Shown here piece after piece: positions 62,870 to 64,000 of a stretch of 64,000 nucleotides of DNA. Within the stretch, counting starts at the first letter, position 1, and every line of letters begins with the position of its first letter. The notes beneath the pieces are model-generated. The model did no database searches, was not told the origin of the DNA, and was given only the letters and a program-made list of their open reading frames with translations. The translations under genes were made by a program, and so were the position numbers. This DNA comes from Klebsiella quasivariicola (lineage in GTDB: Bacteria; Pseudomonadota; Gammaproteobacteria; Enterobacterales; Enterobacteriaceae), in contig NZ_CP022823.1 of NCBI RefSeq assembly GCF_002269255.1, positions 3,720,001 through 3,784,000 on the forward strand. The letters run 5' to 3'.

Positions 62870-63931
62870 TTACCCCCGGTTTAGCGAATCCATCGTTCTC
62901 AGATCGGTAGCCCCACGCGCTTCACACATCATATCCATGTACCACGCCTGGCCCCGTGTATCGCCAGTGTACATAATGCCGCGCACAATATAAACGCCGT
63001 CGGTCGCAATGCTCGCGGGTTGTGCGGTAGTACCCTCAACGGTGATGTTGCCGTTGTTGTTCTGGTCGGTGATGCGTCCCTGAGTCATGGCGATATCGTT
63101 ATTACCCAGTACCGTGCGATAGACGGAGGCCTGATTCAACTCGATCAGCCCGTTAACCCGGATATTGGGGTTAATCAGACAGCGCACGTTAACACCGCTG
63201 CCGATGGTTTGCTGCGGCATACCGATGAGGCCAGTCGCGCTGTTCAGCTTAATAGCATCGTGAACCACTTCGTTTTTCGCCACCATCTCACGCTTACCAT
63301 CAACAAACATCCAGTCAGCCTGGCATTGATCGGCAACGTTATCCATCAGGTGACGCGTCATGCCAAACAGCACCCGCCCACGTGGGAAGACCGTAGCGGG
63401 CATAGCAGGAGTGCTTCCCTCAGTCGCGCCTTTTGCGTTGAAATCCTTCATCAGTGCCGCATTGACATCTGCAACCGTATAGCCCGCAGCAAGCGTCTGC
63501 GTCATGATCGAGGTTGCAAATGCCCGGTCTGAGTCGGCCGCCTGAATCAGCACAAAGCTGTCGATGGGGTTATCTTTACCGGTGATGGTGTAGCGGATCT
63601 CGCCATCAAAGATTAGCCCATAATTTCGCCCGTCCATCTGGCCTACTTCGTCGTGGTTTACTGTTCGCGCTACGCCGACCTGGCTGGCGGAAACATCAGC
63701 CGCAATCCCGTCGTAACCGGCAATTACCCGGATACGGGTAAATTCATCGCCAACAATCCGGTTAACGGTATCAGCAGCGAGGTTATACACCTTGAAGGTC
63801 CCTACCCGCGTTTCACTGCTCAGATTGAACCAGTCGATGGTAAAAGTGACCTTGAAGCTACCGAAATCGGTAGCGTTGCCTTTCGAGTCGACAAGCTGCA
63901 ACTCAAAATGCCGCATCCAGTTCTGTGACAT
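62870..63931 (-). CDS. Tail hub protein (baseplate D/gp27-like)
   Basis: A 353-residue protein with an N-terminal beta-barrel (FELQLVDSKGNATDFGSFKVTFTIDWF) and further hub-like domains (GYDGIAADVSASQVGVARTV, LINPNIRVNGLIELNQASVYRT). It is the usual partner of a Gp138-type spike. The start at 63931 follows GGAG and sits 2 nt after the upstream stop. It leads the visible baseplate cluster. Confidence 0.75.
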   Translation of the reverse strand: MSQNWMRHFELQLVDSKGNATDFGSFKVTFTIDWFNLSSETRVGTFKVYNLAADTVNRIVGDEFTRIRVIAGYDGIAADVSASQVGVARTVNHDEVGQMDGRNYGLIFDGEIRYTITGKDNPIDSFVLIQAADSDRAFATSIMTQTLAAGYTVADVNAALMKDFNAKGATEGSTPAMPATVFPRGRVLFGMTRHLMDNVADQCQADWMFVDGKREMVAKNEVVHDAIKLNSATGLIGMPQQTIGSGVNVRCLINPNIRVNGLIELNQASVYRTVLGNNDIAMTQGRITDQNNNGNITVEGTTAQPASIATDGVYIVRGIMYTGDTRGQAWYMDMMCEARGATDLRTMDSLNRG

Positions 63932-63933
63932 GA

Positions 63934-64000
63934 TTACTCCGTTACCGCATAAAGATGGCTGTTTATTCCGAGATCGGTTTCGGTGGGGTTTTCGTTCGCC
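63934..64000 (-). CDS. Phage gene cut by the window edge (C-terminal end)
   Basis: Only the last 21 codons are visible, reading ANENPTETDLGINSHLYAVT then E and TAA. The stop lies 2 nt before the tail hub start, so it is part of the same operon. Too short to identify. Confidence 0.6.
   Translation of the reverse strand, partial: ANENPTETDLGINSHLYAVTE

Overview
The window is chromosomal DNA of an enterobacterium, most likely Klebsiella (K. pneumoniae complex). Nearly every gene from 40 to 53709 matches in order, orientation and length the E. coli trxB to dacC segment. It carries Klebsiella-type differences: a DoxX gene after hcr, a GGDEF plus DUF1471 pair where E. coli has ybjQ, and an extra two-component system between artJ and rlmC. 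The assignment rests on remembered family sequences and gene order; no database search was run.

Layout: 40-9212 trxB, cydDC, aat, infA, clpA/clpS and cspD (redox, cytochrome bd assembly, N-end rule proteolysis). 9279-16266 macAB efflux, an OLD-family nuclease (ybjD), aqpZ and lysO. 16373-25972 the NO-responsive hcp-hcr operon behind a clear NsrR-type operator, DoxX, poxB, ltaE, ybjT, ybjS and amiD. 26004-28542 the diguanylate cyclase, a secreted DUF1471 protein and lipoprotein ybjP. 28681-32556 the arginine transport genes artPIQM and artJ with ArgR-box-like sites. 32653-34838 an unnamed sensor kinase and regulator. 34917-44628 rlmC, ybjO, the putrescine operon potFGHI, ybjN, rimK, nfsA, ybjC, grxA and ybjM. 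44896-53709 ybjL, the sigma-E sRNA rybB, rcdA with a palindromic operator, ybjJ, ybjI, mdfA, ybjG, deoR and dacC.

From about 53,800 to the right edge the window enters a prophage that continues beyond it. Almost all phage genes lie on the minus strand, so the late tail operon reads toward dacC: tail hub, two small secreted proteins, Gp138-like spike, gp25-like wedge, baseplate J, DUF2612, collar-type fibre, fibre assembly protein, and a 698-residue tailspike that may be a capsule depolymerase. The genes overlap by 1-4 nt in most places, as in one contractile-tail transcription unit. Beyond the tailspike lie a plus-strand orphan gene, a structured element resembling the 3' end of a group II intron, a small unknown gene and a UmuD'-like gene. 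No integrase is visible, so it is probably at the far end of the prophage.

The most unusual items are the two similarly built secreted proteins inside the tail operon with their own terminator, the tailspike, the UmuD'-like protein that begins where UmuD is normally cleaved, and the possible group II intron fragment.
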